A stretch of 64,000 bases of DNA from the NCBI RefSeq assembly GCF_027942865.1, contig NC_134508.1:32423466-32487465 (forward strand). Reading direction: 5' to 3'. The position numbers were made by a program, and so were the translations under genes. Below the pieces are notes generated by a model. The model had not been told where the DNA came from, made no database searches, and worked only from the letters and a program-made list of their open reading frames with translations. Source of the stretch: Odontesthes bonariensis. Lineage: Eukaryota > Chordata > Actinopteri > Atheriniformes > Atherinopsidae. Below are positions 1-13,400 of this stretch, piece after piece (positions within the stretch are counted from its first letter, which is position 1; each line of letters opens with the position of its first letter).

Positions 1-1907
1 CTCTGTAGCACATGCAGTGGGATTTAAGCTCAGCCTCTGGAGCACTCATTTGGCCCTGCGTGCCAGGCCCCATTTTTACAACGGAGAAGAGTTACAGAGA
101 GGAAAAAAGATGACACACATTTTTAGATTAGTTGCAATTAGATTAAAAAAAAGAAAAGGAGTGAAATGAAACTGGGCCAGTTCAGAAGAAATTTAAAGTT
201 GATGTGTAGATGATTCACGTGGACAACTAGCTCTGCATGTAAAGAGTAAAGAAGTGAAAGAGGTCTGATAAGGTCCAGATTAAACAGGGGATTATGTCAA
301 ATAGGTCTATTCCTCAGAAACATCCATGACCTCAAAATCCATTCAAATCTTCCCTGTCTCTCGCTGCATATGCCCAGATGTGGTGTTTTAAAGCCATGTA
401 AGAGGTGAGTGTTGTGCTGGCTTTTTAACACCACAAGCCGAGCCACCGAGGTGCAAATAATTTTCCAACTGTTTTTGTTTTTTAAGAATCCTTCAACAGG
501 CTCTGTGTCGGGCCAAAGTCGGGTGCACCCACACATGCTTTCAAGATAATCACATATTGATAGTAATAATTTGGAACTGGAGTACTAATATTCTACCATT
601 TTAAAACAAGACGGTTATTTGTCTTTGTATTAATAGGCTATTGTGACTGCCAACACTGAAATGTTGCATGCTATTTTCTCTCTGATTGTGAGTCATTTCT
701 ATGCTTATTTGCTTCTAACCTTCTACTCTAATTTGCATGATTATTTTGATCTATAATGATCTAATTTGCTGTTCAAGGTTTGCATTATTGTTGATGCACA
801 TTCCAGATTCTGCTGCAGGAATGCTAGGAGGCTTTTGCTCTGTAACTAGAATGAATTCTGCCTCATAAACATACCAACAACCTTTGGCGTACATAAGTAG
901 CTAATCTGGTTTTTGAAGCAGGCGATACAGCACATGCTCTAATTTTCCTTTTGCATTATTCTCCTGCAGAGTCTGTGATACATTTGCATTTCTACTACAT
1001 CCCCTGTCACACGCTTACAGTTCAGCTCATTGAGAACCATTAGCTTCCCGCTCTTGAAAATAGATTAGGCTCTTCCAGAGTAACCATGGAAACCTGCTGA
1101 AAATTGACTGTAACCCTTTCGTTAGAGCCCCAGTTTTACATTTTCATACATCCCAGGGATTTGAAATGTAATATTATTGCCTTAATATTATAAAATACAT
1201 TTGATTAGTATAATTAATAATACTGTTGCAATACATAATGCTTGAATACTGTGAAACCAGTGTATAACGCTCCAAAAAGCCAGAAGATGAGTATATGTTT
1301 GAAACATGTTTGACACAGGCAAAAGGCATGTTGTTGATCAAACCACGTCACCACCTGCACCCTGCTTGATGTTTAATGGGTATTGATTAATCAAAACTAG
1401 ACAGCACTTGCTAGCTTAGGCTACAGTAAATGTGTACCCAGTGACAGTAATCACTGTTTGTTCCTCATCTGTAATCTGATAACACAATGTAGTATATCAG
1501 TCTAGTCATCGGCTAAATCTGTCAATCAGAGTGGATTATCATTCTTTACACAGCAACATGCTGCTGAATAATAATTAGACTTGTTCCAATTGTAAAACAT
1601 TATGTAAGAGGGCTTTTTTTTATCATGAGTATAGCATTCCCTTCCCTCCATCCAACAATCACGCAAACAGACCTACAACTGGTAAAACTTGATTTAATGC
1701 TTCTTAAGGATTTTTCTTTTTCTTTTAAAGGACAGATGCACTCTGAAACAAGTTGAGGGACATTTCATCTTGCATATTGTTTTGTGAACCTTGTGAAGTT
1801 TAACAATGTACAATCAGTTATTACCTTGCATCAGTTAGAAAGGAAATAGGATTTTTTTTTTAACACTACAGGGGCAGATATCTTTATCACCAGATCATAA
1901 AGTTACA

Positions 1908-1965
1908 CTACACTGTGCAAAAGTCTTGACCTCTCCTCATTTCTTCATATAGACTGACAGAAAAA
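1908..1965 (+). repeat. diverged dispersed repeat, copy 1
   Basis: CTGTGCAAAAGTCTTGACC followed by a CATTTCTTCATATA stretch resembles 54553-54605 (CTGTGC..AAGTCTTAAGCC..CATTTCTTCATATA). This is a widespread fish repeat end as I recall it; family and true boundaries are unknown. Confidence 0.45.
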
Positions 1966-4900
1966 TGTGTTTCTCCTCCCCTTTTTTTTTCTTATGGCTA
2001 TAAGTTATATAGTTGCAGAATTCAGAGTCAAGACAGTAGTGCAAAACCTCTGAATGACTGATGTGCATTTTGGGGTTTTCTTTGGGAAAGTTATGTAGTA
2101 GAAGATTTTTTGTAGCTCATAAAGGATCGAAATGTGTTCAAATGTGATGGAATCTACATTCTCAAATGTTACCATTGGGTGGAATCACCTCTTGGATGTT
2201 TATATTCAAGTTTTTTTTTCCATTTTTATCAAATACTTTATGGTAATCAAGATTTGTTACAATATATCTCAGATTACCATAAAAATATTCACATTGTTTA
2301 ATTGAATTATGTGTCATTTCCTGTCTTGCCCTCAGCAGATGTTGTTGGCTGACTGTTGGCTGATTTTTGCTCATTGCACTACATTTTACGAGGCTGACCA
2401 CCACCACTCACTGAGTGACTGTGTTTTAGATCACACTGTGTTGAGGTGACTTTTTTATTTAGCCTGGACCACGTAAGCACCATAAAGGTTTCCTGTGTTT
2501 ACATTATTCACACCATATTGGCAAAGTTTATCCATCTCTCATGATATCATCTGATTGCAAGCTATTCTAAGTGGCTGGTTTACGAGTGGAGCAGTAATCA
2601 TATTATAATGTTAGTGTGCGGCTGGTTTTTCCATATCTGCTGTTTAAATCATGAATGCTGATCAGCAATCAGTGTCATTTTTGTGGTTTCGTGTTAGTTA
2701 TGGTTGATGGTTCACAGGCACTCAGCTGTAGTGTAAGCACTGTGGTTCAAGTTAGCTTCCATAATCAATACAGATGTTTGCTGGAAAAGTTTTTTTTTTT
2801 CCATCGTGTCAAATAGCTGATGAGATGGATGAATGCAGTCCTAATGTTTATAGCAGAATATGTGATTTTCACAGGAGGCCCATCTGCCTGGATTGGATTA
2901 TTGTATATGACAGATTTATGTGTAGTCTTGGCAGATAGTAGTTTAAAAACCTTAAACTGGAAGTTCTCACTTTGGTTTGACTCAAAACTCTTTGGCTAAC
3001 TTAGGAGAAAGGCAGCAGAAAGCACTTAGCAGCAGTAAAGAACTATTGATGACTGCGGGGTCTCATAGGAAGCTGAGATCCTGCTTCAGTGGAGCGTTGG
3101 CATTTGCTTCATTAAACATTTTTATGTCTTTAATCGCTCTCTATAACACATGAAACAATAAAAGAAAAATAAAAGGCAATGCCGAACTTCTAATCCAACC
3201 CAATGTCAGTTTTTTTATTGACTGGCTAATATTTTCAAATAAAGTCAAATGGCTTCACAGAATATATAGAAACCTGTCAAGTTGATGTTATTTATGTCGT
3301 ATTTCATGGTCTGACCTACTACTGTGCTTACATTATTAACTTTAGCATACATTAAATAAAGCTGAACAAGCAAACGTGTTAGGTTTGCACACCCAGCAGA
3401 CACAGCACAACATGATTCATTTGGCATCATTTTTTCAGTCAATCTGATTGATTTTAGCCTCTCTACTGCCAGGTGCTCGGCAGTCAGAGTATCTGAGCTT
3501 CTCCAACGAAAACCGGTCATAAACGAAAACATTAAGATGAAACATCCTCAGCTGTTTGTTTGCTTTTAGAAAGCCATGCAATAGTAATACAATAACTCCC
3601 ACTCCACACAGACACGGTGTAAAAAGTCATTTGATCAGTTTTTGTTGTACCAGCTGCAGTACAACACCATTACTTTGTTGATTTAATTTGTCTGCTGTAA
3701 GCTCTCTTTAAAAATAGGCAATAAAAGGACAATGTTGTACATATGTTGCTGTTAACAGCTCATTTTTACTTGTAATATAATATTTTTCAGTTTGAATGAC
3801 GAATATTGTCCTTATGATACAAAGAAGCTTTTCAAAAACAACAATCATCTGCTCCTTAATGGATCAAATGGTTTTTTTTAGCTATTTAGCTGGCAAATGT
3901 ATAAATCTCATTGCAGGAACACATGTCACAGAGAACTAGATGAACCAAACTTATTTTTTTTTGTTATGTATAATAGTCCTGTACTCAGTTGGAAATCCCA
4001 GGATCTAAGCTTCTGTCTCTATTTAGCAGCACACAGGCAGCAAAGCAGAGCAGAGAAAGGAGTCTGGTTCACTAGCATCACTGCTGATCATGATCATGCG
4101 GCAACATGGCTCGGGATGTGCTGCCATGGCAACCGTCTTTCAATGACCCAGTGATTGGGTGCCTTGTATGTCAGTGGTATCAGCTGAGCGAATGCATGTG
4201 TGGAGGATGTGTGTGTGAGGAGCGTCAACTGCTGGTTTGTGTGAGATGGAGAGAAATAAAGGAGAGGAAAACATGGAGAAAATGAGAGATTGATATTTTT
4301 TGTACCTAGATTGACAAGAGGAAGATAAAGACAGCTTTATAACCAACAGGTTGTTTTTGTAATTAGGCTTTTGTGATACAGATGTCTGCCTGTAAAGCTT
4401 TTTATACAGTATTTCCATTCGCATGGTGGGATTCACAAGTTTTACAGTGGCATTAACTATGAAACAAAACAAAAGACAAATCTGTCTGAAAAAGCTCAGA
4501 CAAAATCTGTACGGAGCGATTATTTATTTTTGTCTTCCTCAAAAGGAAACAAATACAACACATACACCCACCCACCCTGTGAAGTGCTGAATCCATGTCA
4601 TATCTATATTTGCCTACGTTTCTATAAAAGATAAATATGCCTTTGGCTTAGTTTGCCCTTCTGCCAGTGTCATTTCCATGGTAACCACAATAAAGCTTTG
4701 CCATTTCTGTGCATCTGTTAAAGTCCTGGCGTGTACAGTATGAAATTCAGTTTTCTAAATATGAGAATACTTAACAGTCTCACTTATGGGAACTATCGAC
4801 AAACACATTCTGTAATGCACAAAGGGTTTGCTGTAGTCATCTGATTCTGGGTCTCTGCTCAGGCAGCCTGCATTCAATTTCCCTTTCCTGCCCAAGTTGG

Positions 4901-6927
4901 ACCTTTCCGCAGTCACTCTGCGTCCCTGGATATTGAAGCCTCACACATTTTCTGACCCACTTAAACTCATCTGAACAAAATTTGGTCTTTTGCCTCACTG
5001 CTCTGGTTCTCCTCAGGCCCCGCTGGGATTACAGTTTCGTGAGGCCACTGCTTTAGCTCGGCCCTTTCAGCTCACAGAAAAGGGATGTGGTTTTCCGGAT
5101 GCCTTTGAGCACTGAAAAATGCTTTTGAAGCCAAGTTCATTTGTAATTTGCACTTCTTTCACAGTGGCCGACACAGAAGAAATAATGGAAAATTTATGTT
5201 CTATCATGCTTTAACGTGCATACTGTTAGACAGATGCAGAGCACACACTCTCCCACACCCAGCAACTTAAAAACACATCTGGGGTCAATATGGAGCTCTC
5301 CTTCTCCTACAGCGGTCAGTATAATACTGACTTGAAAAGGCTCCCCAACACCAAATGTGCCTCTACCTTCACCAATGTCCTCAGCCCTGTGAATAATGGA
5401 CCATTACAGCAGCACCCCGGGGAGTATGAATCATTCCTCTATCATGTCTGCGTGTGGTCGTCTGGGTGTTTAGTTTGAATTCCTCCAGTGTTTAACAGTC
5501 CGCCCCAGGTGGAAAATGTTTTTCACTATAATGTGTTTAAAACTATGAGTCATGTGGTACATGTTCATTGCTATACCGATATGTTTGTTGAATTTGATAC
5601 AGACATGTTAGATTATCTGTTTTAGCCATTGCTGATAATATCTGCTTGATTCCGATTCATATTGGTTTTGGCTCTGCTTCATGTCTGCACATGCAGAAAC
5701 TTTGCTGAAAGCAGAAAGCAGCTCAAGTTTAATATTTAGAGCCATATTAATCAAATATTAGAAAAAAAACAGGGTGTAGGACATACTCATTAAACAATAC
5801 AACATCATAATACCAGAACAGTCTACAGATGTGGCACCACGTGAGACTGTGGGTCCCAGTGTGATGTGTTCATCAGTTGTAATGTGGGCTACAACTGTAT
5901 GAGGATTCCTGAGACTATACATTAATTTTCCAGCCCAATAATCTGATGACAAGTCCATTTTCCAGGGTTCTGCAGCGAAGGGGCAACTACAGCCTTTGAC
6001 ATAGTCACTGATGCATCTCAGACCCATTTCCTTCACTGCTCAGAAATGAAAGCTGCCCAGTCCTATTTGCGTAGTTATGTTCAGGCTCGATACGGATCAG
6101 AATCAGTCACTGGGAAGATCAGAGATGTGTGGCTTTTTCTTCTGCATTCTTTGTGAATGAAAGATATCTAAGCAGACATAAATCACTGCACATGGTGCTG
6201 TGCTCTGATGCAGTCTTTCTAAAGTAATTTCCCACACTGTAAATCTGAACTGAAGGCACACAATAGAGGAATGTCTGCTTCGCCTGTGCATCAAAGGTTT
6301 TCTTTATTTATTTATTTTTGCTAAATGCCGAGTGGTGCTTCATTTTAATACTCTGTTACACAGCATACCTGGTATATGCCAGGCAGAGCTTGAAATTATT
6401 CTGCCTCCTGCTGGAAATCTAATGTCATTACACAACATGGAAATTGCTTGTTTCTCAGCAGTGAATTTCTAATTTTATCATCAATTTGATGGACATAGTT
6501 GATTTGTTTTTTTACACTCTTGTTGCTCAGAGTAGAGAAATTGTTGTTTTGGCATCCGACCAATTTTCAGTTTGATTTATTTTACTGTTAAACTGACCTT
6601 TTACTGTTAAATTCAGACTGATTGCTTCAAATAGATAAGTGGTGTTGATAAAAATGAGATTTCCATCTCTGTCCTTTATTAATTCCAGTATTGTTTTCAT
6701 ATTTTCAGCATTTGATGCATTTCAACCAACAACACCCAGAATTAAATGGCTCAGGTTTTTTTTTTTCAGTTTTCTTTGCATTTCCACTATGGTCTAAGGT
6801 TTCGAGTAAAGTAAGCAAATTAAGTTCGTTGAACTGTGTCGCTCCACCCAAACAGTGCTCATTTGAGCTTCAGCACTGCCATGCTAAACCTGAAGTAAAA
6901 CCATGAAGTCGGCTTCAGTTGTATTAA

Positions 6928-7225
6928 CTTAAAATCTATCCTTGTTACACATTTACTTGGAATTTTTGGTGCTTTTTGTTTGTGTATAACAGCATAACTA
7001 CTATGAAAAAGATCAGTAATTCATCTTTTATTGTTGCAATTTAATTGTTTCTTTTCATAATGCGAGCCATATCAATCTTAATCTCATTTGATCACTGCTC
7101 GTTATCTCCATTCACCTCAAATCTGTTAATGTTACACATTTCTACAGGGTTTTAGGTGTTTTATGTATGTCTTATAGCATAATGACTGTAAAAGAATCAG
7201 ATCTAAACATTTTATTGCTCTAATA
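6928..7225 (+). repeat. diverged tandem duplication, unit about 190 bp
   Basis: Segments near 6928-7040 and 7120-7225 share TGTTACACATTT, a GGTG(C/T)TTT block, a TATA..CAGCATAA(C/T)-like block, AAAAAGATCAG/AAAGAATCAG and TTTTATTG in the same order. Old and non-coding. Confidence 0.4.
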
Positions 7226-10084
7226 TAACTTTGTCACAATCTGAGCTCTGCTTCCTCATCCAATTTAGAAATTAATGACTAAATTTGAAAGTTGGATTGA
7301 CAAACAGTAACAACTATTCCTTTTAAAAGATGCCGGTTCCTGGAAAAGGATTCTGAGGTGGAAATGCAGCTTCGGTCCCACATCATGCAATACAGTTTAG
7401 TGCATCAGAAGGAAACAGCAACACTGAGATGAAGGTCAGACCCTGAAAATGGTTTTCTGCCTCAGTAAAAACCAGATGCTATGACATCTCATAGATGGGT
7501 TAAAGCTCCACTTTTACAGTATTTACAATTTCCAAATATGCCAAAACACACATAAGCAAACATACAGAATGTTTCTAACATGAGCCATTTGGTGTAGGCC
7601 AGTTGTTACTATACACAAACATGAGTTTCAAGGGCTTTTTGGACGACAGCCTGTTTAGAGGCACTGTGGTCTGGCTGAGATAAACAGGAGATGTGAGCAA
7701 CGCAGCCTTTTTTATACTGTAAACTATTTAGATCACTCACCTTTCCAAGTCAAAATCCATGTATCTATCTTTTGGTGTTAAGAAATCAAATTTTGACGAA
7801 AGCAAAAGGCATTTAAAGTGTATTGTTTTTGATCAAAATGGAGAGCAACAGGCAGAGAGACATAGCTCCTCTAGAGACGATGAAGGTGAAGATAAGGAGC
7901 GAAATAGAGGCAGACACAACAAGCTTTTATCAAGGTAGCATCTTATTTTACTGGTTTTAATGCCTTTTAGGTCTGCATCTTGCACTGATAGGAAAAAAGT
8001 TGTTTCATTCTAACAGAAGAGTCATTTAAAATTTTATCAGGATATTTTTTCCTGCAGTTTCTGAATTTTCTTTTTCTGCTGGTAAATGAATCCCTGTCTA
8101 ATTAAATAAGCATAAAATCATTTGTTTCTCCTTTTTGAATCTAAATAATCTCAACTAAAGACTGACAATTTTAACTGATTCTGTGGACAGGTTGTGGGAA
8201 ATGTTTCAGCCAACATAGCTTTGCCCCCCTAGAGTGGTCTACAGAGCTGAGCTCACCGAAAATCACAACAAAACTGTTCCACTACTAATGAGAGGGGGAG
8301 GCTTTCCAAGGCTAGTCATGCACCACTGGAGGTCCTTGTGTCATCTGTGGGATTGTGGTTTCTCTTGCAGTCATTTCGACTTTACCTTGGACCAAGTTTT
8401 TCCAGCCAGGCCCCAGAAGGTAATGAATGAAAATAGAACAGGGATAATTTCAAGTACTTATATATTCACCATGGTAAACCTCTTCTTGATGTAATTGAAA
8501 GTTCAACTATTGACAGGTCTGTTTATTTAGGCCTTTACATACCTTAATGGTCTGTTTATAACCCTACTTTTTCTTAAGATGCTCTTAAATTGCCACAAAT
8601 ACCAGTTATATCACAGAGATGTCTTTCATAGCATCTGTTAGAAAAAAATGTTTAACGTGGGATAAAGTGGCAACGAGGAGATGTCAATTCTTTATTTAAA
8701 CAATCAGCAATTTTGAGCACTAGAGAGAGGAGGAATGCTGATATGTCAAATCATTTTTTTCATTAATCTCCGAACTTGGATGCTAGAGTTATATTGCATC
8801 ACACCAGAGCTGGCAGTGTTCCAATACAATAAAAAAAACTGCAGTTTGCTCACTGATAAGTTTAGCCATTGTTAACCATTTTTTCCTATATCATTTAATT
8901 ACAAAACATTTAATGGTACTTTTCATACATGCAAATACTGTAGCAGTATGTAAGCAAATAAAAGTGATAATACATAGTAGATTACCACAGCTATCACCAA
9001 TTATTTATGAGCAGTGCAGTGCATATCCTACTGAATTATCAATTCAGTATCAATTCCTGAAGGTCAGGATTGATGAGGTTCCTCCAGTTCTCTGGACTGG
9101 GTTTCCAACAGAGGTGGATTTTCCAGATTAAATGTTTCACTTGGAACTTGACAATTACAAACATCAAGGAAGCTGTACACTGAGGGGTTTTGGAAAAAGA
9201 CACAGTAAAGAAAACACAATACTGCAGGTGACTGGATGAACCGTGTCTCTATCCCCACTGATCATGGCTAACTTTAACCATTCACATCAACAGAGTGGAG
9301 ACAGCTGTAAAAACAAAATCTTTGTGCTTGATTGGACCAGAGATTGGGGCAAAGGCAAAGTTATTTGGACAATGATGTTTTTGGTTATGATTAAAGGAGA
9401 CATATGCTCTTTGTTTCACAATTTGACACAATTTCTTGAGGTCTTAATGTTCTTGATGTCTTTTGTAACATGCTTTGGTCAAAATACAACATAGAGACCT
9501 AGATTATAAAACCATGATTTTATAACCTACCTTAAATCAATCAAATCAACCATTCAAATCAACCAGTTTTAGGGCATGGAGTGATCATTCAACGCCACTC
9601 AAATTCAGTGAATACTATCTCTGTGGGGCTTCTTCTGGAAAATTATGTTGGTAGAAGGCTGTTATACTCTCCATAAATTGATCATCCCCATATTAAGAAA
9701 ATAACATAATCATTTAAGTACATAAATTATAGAACATCTTTGATCCAAAGATCCTTTTATCAGCATAGTTATAAAACACTTTGGAAGAGGTTTTCTTATA
9801 TTTGGAGAAGTGCTTCGTTGTTCAGCTGTTTAGATATGTCTGTCAAGTTTAACCATTAACTTAAAGGCGAACTAAAATTCAGGTTTTGGTCAGGCAAGTT
9901 AAGGAAACAGCTGTATGCTAGTGTAGCCTATAGTTTTGGCTAAAGTTCATTCAAATTTTAGAGCGAGGTATTAGATTATAAACTAAAGCAGCTAAACTTT
10001 GCCACGTTGTTAGTGTAATCATTAGTAATTCTACTTTAGCAGGGGATCCAGCTCACTAATCTGATTACTGGAGAGTCAGTTGTG

Positions 10085-10452
10085 CTTCACACCGAAAAAC
10101 GGTAATCAAGGTTTCCATGGTTACCACTTACTTCGATCGCCGTTCATCCCGCGGAGTAATATCGGGGTCCCACTGGTCTCGTCATCTTTTCTTTTTCTCC
10201 TCTTATTTTGGGGAGGAGTGTAGCTTGAGCGCTGAGTTGCAGCAGGCTGTCTCCTTACAGCCGAATGAATGGGTGAAAAGTGGTCTCTGCTTGCGTAGGG
10301 TATGAGTTTGACTCTCGTACTCGGTAATTAAGGGAAGTTGTACTCACTCCAAAACGGGAAAAGTTACAAATGAGCGGTCGTTTTTTAATTGGAAAAGTGT
10401 CTCCGCTTCAGCCGGTGACAGGCGCAAGAAGGACTCTGCTTTTTACACCAAG
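10085..10452 (+). promoter_or_regulatory. nav1: CpG-dense candidate internal nav1 promoter and first exon
   Basis: About twenty CpG dinucleotides fall between 10092 and 10425, while the surrounding kilobases are AT-rich and CpG-poor. The segment ends at a donor (CCAAG|gtaacc, 10452/10453). No TATA box is evident, so a CpG-type start would be expected. It lies 2.9 kb upstream of the first certain nav1 exon in this window. Inference: a transcription start for a shorter nav1 isoform. Confidence 0.5.
10370..10452 (+). CDS. nav1: nav1 candidate alternative first coding exon
   Basis: The ATG at 10370 opens 27 codons plus two bases, starting MSGRFLIGKVSPLQPVTGAR, with no stop before the donor at 10452. 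The final AG joins the initial T of exon 13304 to give a Ser codon followed by WDESSSISSG, so phase and frame fit exactly. The start context is only fair (C at -3). I cannot match this N-terminus to a known isoform from memory. The call rests on the CpG cluster, the donor and the matching phase. Confidence 0.5.
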
Positions 10453-13400
10453 GTAACCGACTTACTATATATGTTTGTCGAAATTTTCAGAGTTACAGAT
10501 TTCGCTCACGTACCACTTATTCTGTGTTTATTTGGCAACTAATTTAGTTAGGCCTACCTCTTGACCAACCTGTGCATTGTTAGATTTTACTCATTTTAAA
10601 CATGGCGTGAATTTTTGACAAACGTCTCCTGGATGTCTTTGGCTCCTTATCCTGAATTTGAACTTGAAATAATGAATGTCCGCTGGAATTGATTTTGCCA
10701 TTTTCGTGTTAATTATTAGTTACAAAGTGCAAGAGATTCCTTAGATTACCTTCATTTAGCAGTAGAAATTGTAAAATCAATGAAAAGTTATTTAATAATT
10801 GGAGGACAATGCAGTGTCCTTGGAATGAAGGATGTCCTCACCTCTCATTCAGAAAGTCATGCATTCCTAAGAGCCCCATCGTCTTTTATATGGAAAATAG
10901 GCACTTAAAACTGAACTACTCAATGCATTCTTCTATTTACTAAATCTCGTATTATTGTTGAATCAGTTTTGACTTCTTATTTAGCAGAGAAACGTGTACG
11001 ACGTTAACTCATTGTCCTTTTTTATGTGAAATTCTTGCTTGCTTTTCTTGCCCTGTTTATGCCTGAAGTTCCTTTCAATGTTGTGCATCTTGTAGGTCAC
11101 AAATGTGGGGATGTCCCCACCTTGCTCTTCCCCTACTGAAAGCCCATCTGTCTTCTTAAACCCAAACACTTTCACTGCATCTCATTTCGCATTCACGCAA
11201 ATCAAAAAGACATTGGAGTGGCGCCATAGAAAACCAAAAAAATTAATTGCCACCCTGTGCATGAAGTATGTGCTAGGCTGGTGTACACCCACCCTCTCCC
11301 TGTCTGTATTTCACCTCAGAGAACAGTCAGCCTGGCTTGTAATATCAGCAGCCCACAGACCTTCCAGCCTCATAGGCTGACATCCCTGTGGGGTTATTCA
11401 TGGCCCCTCTGCCGCCTCTGACAGAGGAGGTATTGTTCAGGCATACCACAAACATCTGCACAAAGTGTGTAAATTGTAAAACTAATTTAACTGTTGATGA
11501 TTTTTGGAAACTCTTGAATGTATCAAATCTTAACATTTACCCTTTTGTTGCTGAACTCTGCATTTGAGGTCATGTAGCTGTGGCCACAAATCATTTTAAA
11601 CATAGCCTTTTATATATCAAAATGCTCAAAACTAGTATCTTAAAGCTGAGCCATGGAAAGCTTCTTCACTGTTTTACAACTTCAACTACTGCTCCAGCCG
11701 TATCATTATATCCAATTCTGAAAGTGTGGAAGACATTTTTCTCTTCCTGTACTTTTCTGTGCAATTCCATGTTCCATGCCTTTGCTAATTGCAGACTACA
11801 GACCCACAAATAGCATTTTCAGCTCAGTGGAGAAACCAAAGAAACAGAAAAGAACTGATTCAGCTCGAGCAGTGACTCAGCTGTAAAGGGTGATATTAAT
11901 TTACCTTTTCCACTGTGCCACATTTTTGTGCGCCAACAAAAATTTTATGACTACCTGCGGTTGCCAGTGGTAATGATGGGGAACATAAATATATGAAAGC
12001 TTGGCTGGACTTGCATTTATCTCTCAGGAGATACCATTTCCAAATTCAACCAAGTGTTACTGCTCGTTTAGATTTTTCTTATCTTCTATTTTGCATTCCC
12101 ATTAGACTGAATAGTTTTATCCCCCTGTGATGTTTTGGTTGACTAAGGTCTGCACTTTTACATGAACCTACACACAGTGAGGAGCTTTCTAAATGTATTC
12201 AGAGATAAATTATTCCAGAGATCTGATGCCCAGTGAGCAATTTCTCGTCTCTGTGCTGGGACTGCCCTTCCCTGCTGTCCCAACCAGGATGGGGCCAGTC
12301 TGGCAGCATCTGTTTCAGGGCGACTCAGAAATCCTTTGAGGGGTAGAGAAAAGGCCAGTGGAGGATTTGGGGGCCTGTCACTCTGCTTTCCCTCATCCAG
12401 CTTCTGTACAGAATAACATACCACATTCTAAATCCTGTTAGACTAGGCTATAGTTTTTGTTAAACATGATTTATCGACATATCCTGACAAGTTTCCCTTG
12501 AGGGTTACAGTTTAAGATTGAAATGTGTTTGTCTATGTTAAGAAAAACTTGCTCTCCTGTCATAGTGATTTATTAAATTACGATGAAGGCTGTACAGTGT
12601 AAAATTAACTGTTTAAATGAACCATTTTATTGTGACTGCATGAAGGGAGTTTCCAGCAAACCTTATAGTGGTTTGCCAAAAGACATTTCCCCTTTGCAGG
12701 GTTGTGAATGATGGTGTTTACATGGTGAAGAAAGTTCACTCTGTGTGAAAGTGAAGAAATACAGTAAATACATTATGATAAAAGAGTGTGTGAAGACAAA
12801 TAGCTGTGTGTATAACAATTTTTTTCATTAATCTTGATGCTTTACAGATTCTGTGTTTGTCCTAATGATTACATTACACATTCTTTCACCATCTTCAAAT
12901 TAAACTGGATCTTACCTCCAGTCCAACTTCCTGATGCTGTCAGCTAGTTTTTTCACTCCTTTTTATTTTACTCAAACTAGATATTTTTTGGACATAAAGT
13001 CGAAAGTTACAAGCAATAAAGAGAGGCAATGAATTTGGACCCACTCCTAGGGATTTGATCAACATATGGCCCTGAACTCTGATGCCACATGCTCAGCGAG
13101 CAAGAACTACCTGCTTGCTGAGCATGTGGCCGCCTCCAGCGGCAGTCTAAAGCAGACAGATGGACATGTCAATTTTGATTATTTTTTTCTCTTTTCCCCC
13201 AATTTAAACACACTTTAAAGAGTCTTGCATCTTTTCGTGTCAGTCATTTACTTGGTTGATTGATAACACACTTGTGCTAAGTTGTCGTCTTGTCTTGTTC
13301 CAGTTGGGATGAGAGCAGCTCCATCAGCAGTGGGCTCAGCGATGGTGATGGTGATGGCTCTGAGAACCTCAGTTCAGAGGAATTCAATGCAAGCTCATCT

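Larger units (their letters stand above)
1..10084. other. no gene supported; probable nav1 upstream intron
   Basis: Ten kilobases of AT-rich sequence with only short random ORFs and no exon with both splice sites and family similarity. Because exon 13304 begins inside a codon, this is most likely a large nav1 intron between upstream coding exons and the internal promoter. It holds a diverged repeat at 1908-1965 and a diverged tandem duplication at 6928-7225. Confidence 0.5.

Noticed and set aside
10117..10305. 62-codon + ORF in the CpG cluster
   Set aside because: Its frame does not reach the donor at 10452; the in-phase ORF starts at 10370.
13084..13130. Hairpin as a miRNA gene
   Set aside because: The stem is only about 17 bp including a bulge and total length is 47 nt, shorter than a normal pre-miRNA; kept only as an inverted repeat.
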